From positions 58,071,829 through 58,135,828 of the forward strand of contig OW028573.1 in NCBI GenBank assembly GCA_932294295.1: DNA of 64,000 nucleotides. The letters are read 5' to 3'. The notes beneath the pieces were generated by a model. It saw only the letters and a program-made list of their open reading frames with translations. It ran no database searches and was not told the DNA's origin. The stretch comes from Alitta virens. Taxonomy: Eukaryota; Annelida; Polychaeta; Phyllodocida; Nereididae. A program made the translations under genes and the position numbers. Position 1 is the first letter of the stretch. Each line of letters begins with the position of its first letter. This document shows, in pieces, positions 62,373 through 64,000 of this stretch.

Positions 62373-64000
62373 CCATTATGATCCTCCAGCCTGTGCACAA
62401 CATTGCAATTCGGAAAACCGAAACGTCATCCACAATAAATGTCCATGCTTAGAGCAACACAAAATGGACAGACAGCTGATAAAAACACTTATGTGAAACC
62501 ATAAACTTTGAAGTTTGCTATACTCCATTGTAAATTCGGCTGCTACTCAGTTACCATAACAAATGGCTAAAAAATACCATTAGAAAGATAGCAAACTTAA
62601 AGTTAACTAGAGCACATAGAAATGTGCAAATTGGCACACAGTTATACATTAAATAAAAGGCAGAACGTCATAGAAGTCATTTCTGAAAAGAAACGGTATC
62701 CATTTGCTCACTGTTGCCGTTTTGGTTAAGGCTTGAAAAACACTGTTGCCGTTTTGGTTAATTTCTGTGCAACGAACAAGCTGAGCGCAATTCGATAGCA
62801 ATCATGATAAGATTCAAACATGAGAGGGCGACACTGTATACTTCAGCATAACACAGTGGCGACACCTGGCGTTTAGTGGTGGCTTTGGTGGAGATACACG
62901 AAGATGAAGGAGCGGCCAGCATGCACAGAAAATGATGATTTTGAGAAATATACTGGATAGATAAGCCCAGGAATCAGTGCCGAAGACTATGAAGCTCTAC
63001 ACAACCATTTGTTAATGCCGACAGGTCCGTACTTTGAGTGCATATGTGCTTTATACACGCTTGAGCTTTCCGCCGAACTGGCCCCATTGGATTAACATGT
63101 AAGTTCTAATTTTACGCTCGCAAAATGGCAAACCGGACGCATTACGCGAAAACGCCTCCTACAAGCAACGTAAGTATTGGCACTGCGTGCCAATAATTAG
63201 TCGAGAGAGGGGTTTTTATGAGTTAGAAGTTGGGGATTTGAATTCTAGTAACATTTCTGTCCATTTCAAGCTGCTCCAAGTTTTTTATAATCAAATATTT
63301 CCAAAAAATAAGTGGACAATGGACACATATTATTGATCCTCTGATAACTAGCATTTTGATGACCCAAACTGTACAGCTGAAATTCAAGTGCGGGCACTTA
63401 AGCCAAGACAATTACGATGACATTCACATGCTGTCAAATGCAGCATTTTTTTGGTAAATATATACATTATTTCAGTCAAATATAAAACAGTGGCACAAGT
63501 CAACATGGTTATCATTAACTAATATTTAATACACATGCAACTTTCACAGAAAGAAGGCATGTATCTCAACAGTTGCAAACTGGAAATTGTAACAAGCATA
63601 CAACAAACAGACAAACTTCTTCAAGTAGTAGGAAAACCTGATAATCCCACAAAGAATGGCAATTGTGTCATGAAATTTTACAGAACCACAGACATTTCAA
63701 TGAAAAAGTAAGTAAGTCACACAAGGCTGAAATATTCACTCAAGAGATGATATAGAAGTTAGTGCTGACACCAACGTTCAATTGCTTCATCGTGATTCAC
63801 GCAGATAAAATATGATAGGCTGGTGGCCTACTGCAACATATCAATACAACAGGAAATTTCACTATTTTGTACATAATATTTCTCTTTGTCGTAGTCTAGG
63901 ATCCACTTATAATTAAAGCACTGACAATTATCACTAGAAGACCTGTAATAAGACAATAACATGATCCAACAAAGAACCTTGTGCACGATTTGAGAATTAC
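62373..64000. other. No gene seen
   Basis: AT-rich sequence with no exon supported by splice sites or a recognisable protein. A slightly GC-richer stretch at 62860-63190 could be a promoter or an unrecognised repeat. Confidence 0.4.

Overview
This is a window of animal (metazoan) nuclear DNA, not bacterial or viral. It is AT-rich and intron-rich, with canonical GT-AG exons separated by long non-coding stretches full of decayed transposons. Four protein-coding genes can be built exon by exon with reading phase kept throughout. The gene content (CRH-binding protein, RNF11, a divergent FANCC) together with Harbinger, DIRS-like, I-like and CR1/L2-like elements and tRNA-derived SINEs fits a marine invertebrate. 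A non-vertebrate deuterostome such as a hemichordate, echinoderm or amphioxus is the best guess, but the species cannot be fixed from sequence alone.

Layout. 1-2500: upstream sequence with a tRNA-derived SINE. 2410-10700 (+): CRHBP, 7 coding exons, with a perfect TGACGTCA cAMP-response element before the gene, a near-perfect 109-bp-arm hairpin in intron 1 and an antisense LINE fragment in intron 5. 10.7-32.9 kb: a gene-poor stretch with several MITE-like elements, a rearranged inverted duplication (16.35-21.86 kb) whose left arm was split by a LINE, a complete but decayed PIF/Harbinger transposon (23034-25983), a LINE 3' end and a broken zinc-finger ORF. 32892-39490 (-): RNF11, 3 coding exons, intact. 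It stands head to head with 40168-43787 (+), a divergent FANCC homologue whose N-terminal six exons are clear and whose C-terminal exons were not found. 45.4-48.2 kb: DIRS-like and I-like retroelement debris. 50912-61854 (+): a 17-exon, about 684-residue gene with a degenerate EF-hand-like C-terminus, which I do not recognise. 61.9-64 kb: no gene seen.

The four genes do not form a pathway. CRHBP is a secreted hormone-binding protein, RNF11 a membrane-anchored ubiquitin-ligase adaptor, and FANCC a DNA-repair core-complex subunit. The only regulatory link the layout suggests is the shared 677-bp RNF11/FANCC intergenic region, which carries an E2F-like site. The most notable structural items are the CRHBP promoter element and hairpin, a 39-bp copy of a FANCC exon end with its splice donor, a precise 89-bp micro-inversion inside a LINE, a minisatellite abutting a splice acceptor, and a 1.8-kb element with tandem-repeat inverted ends.
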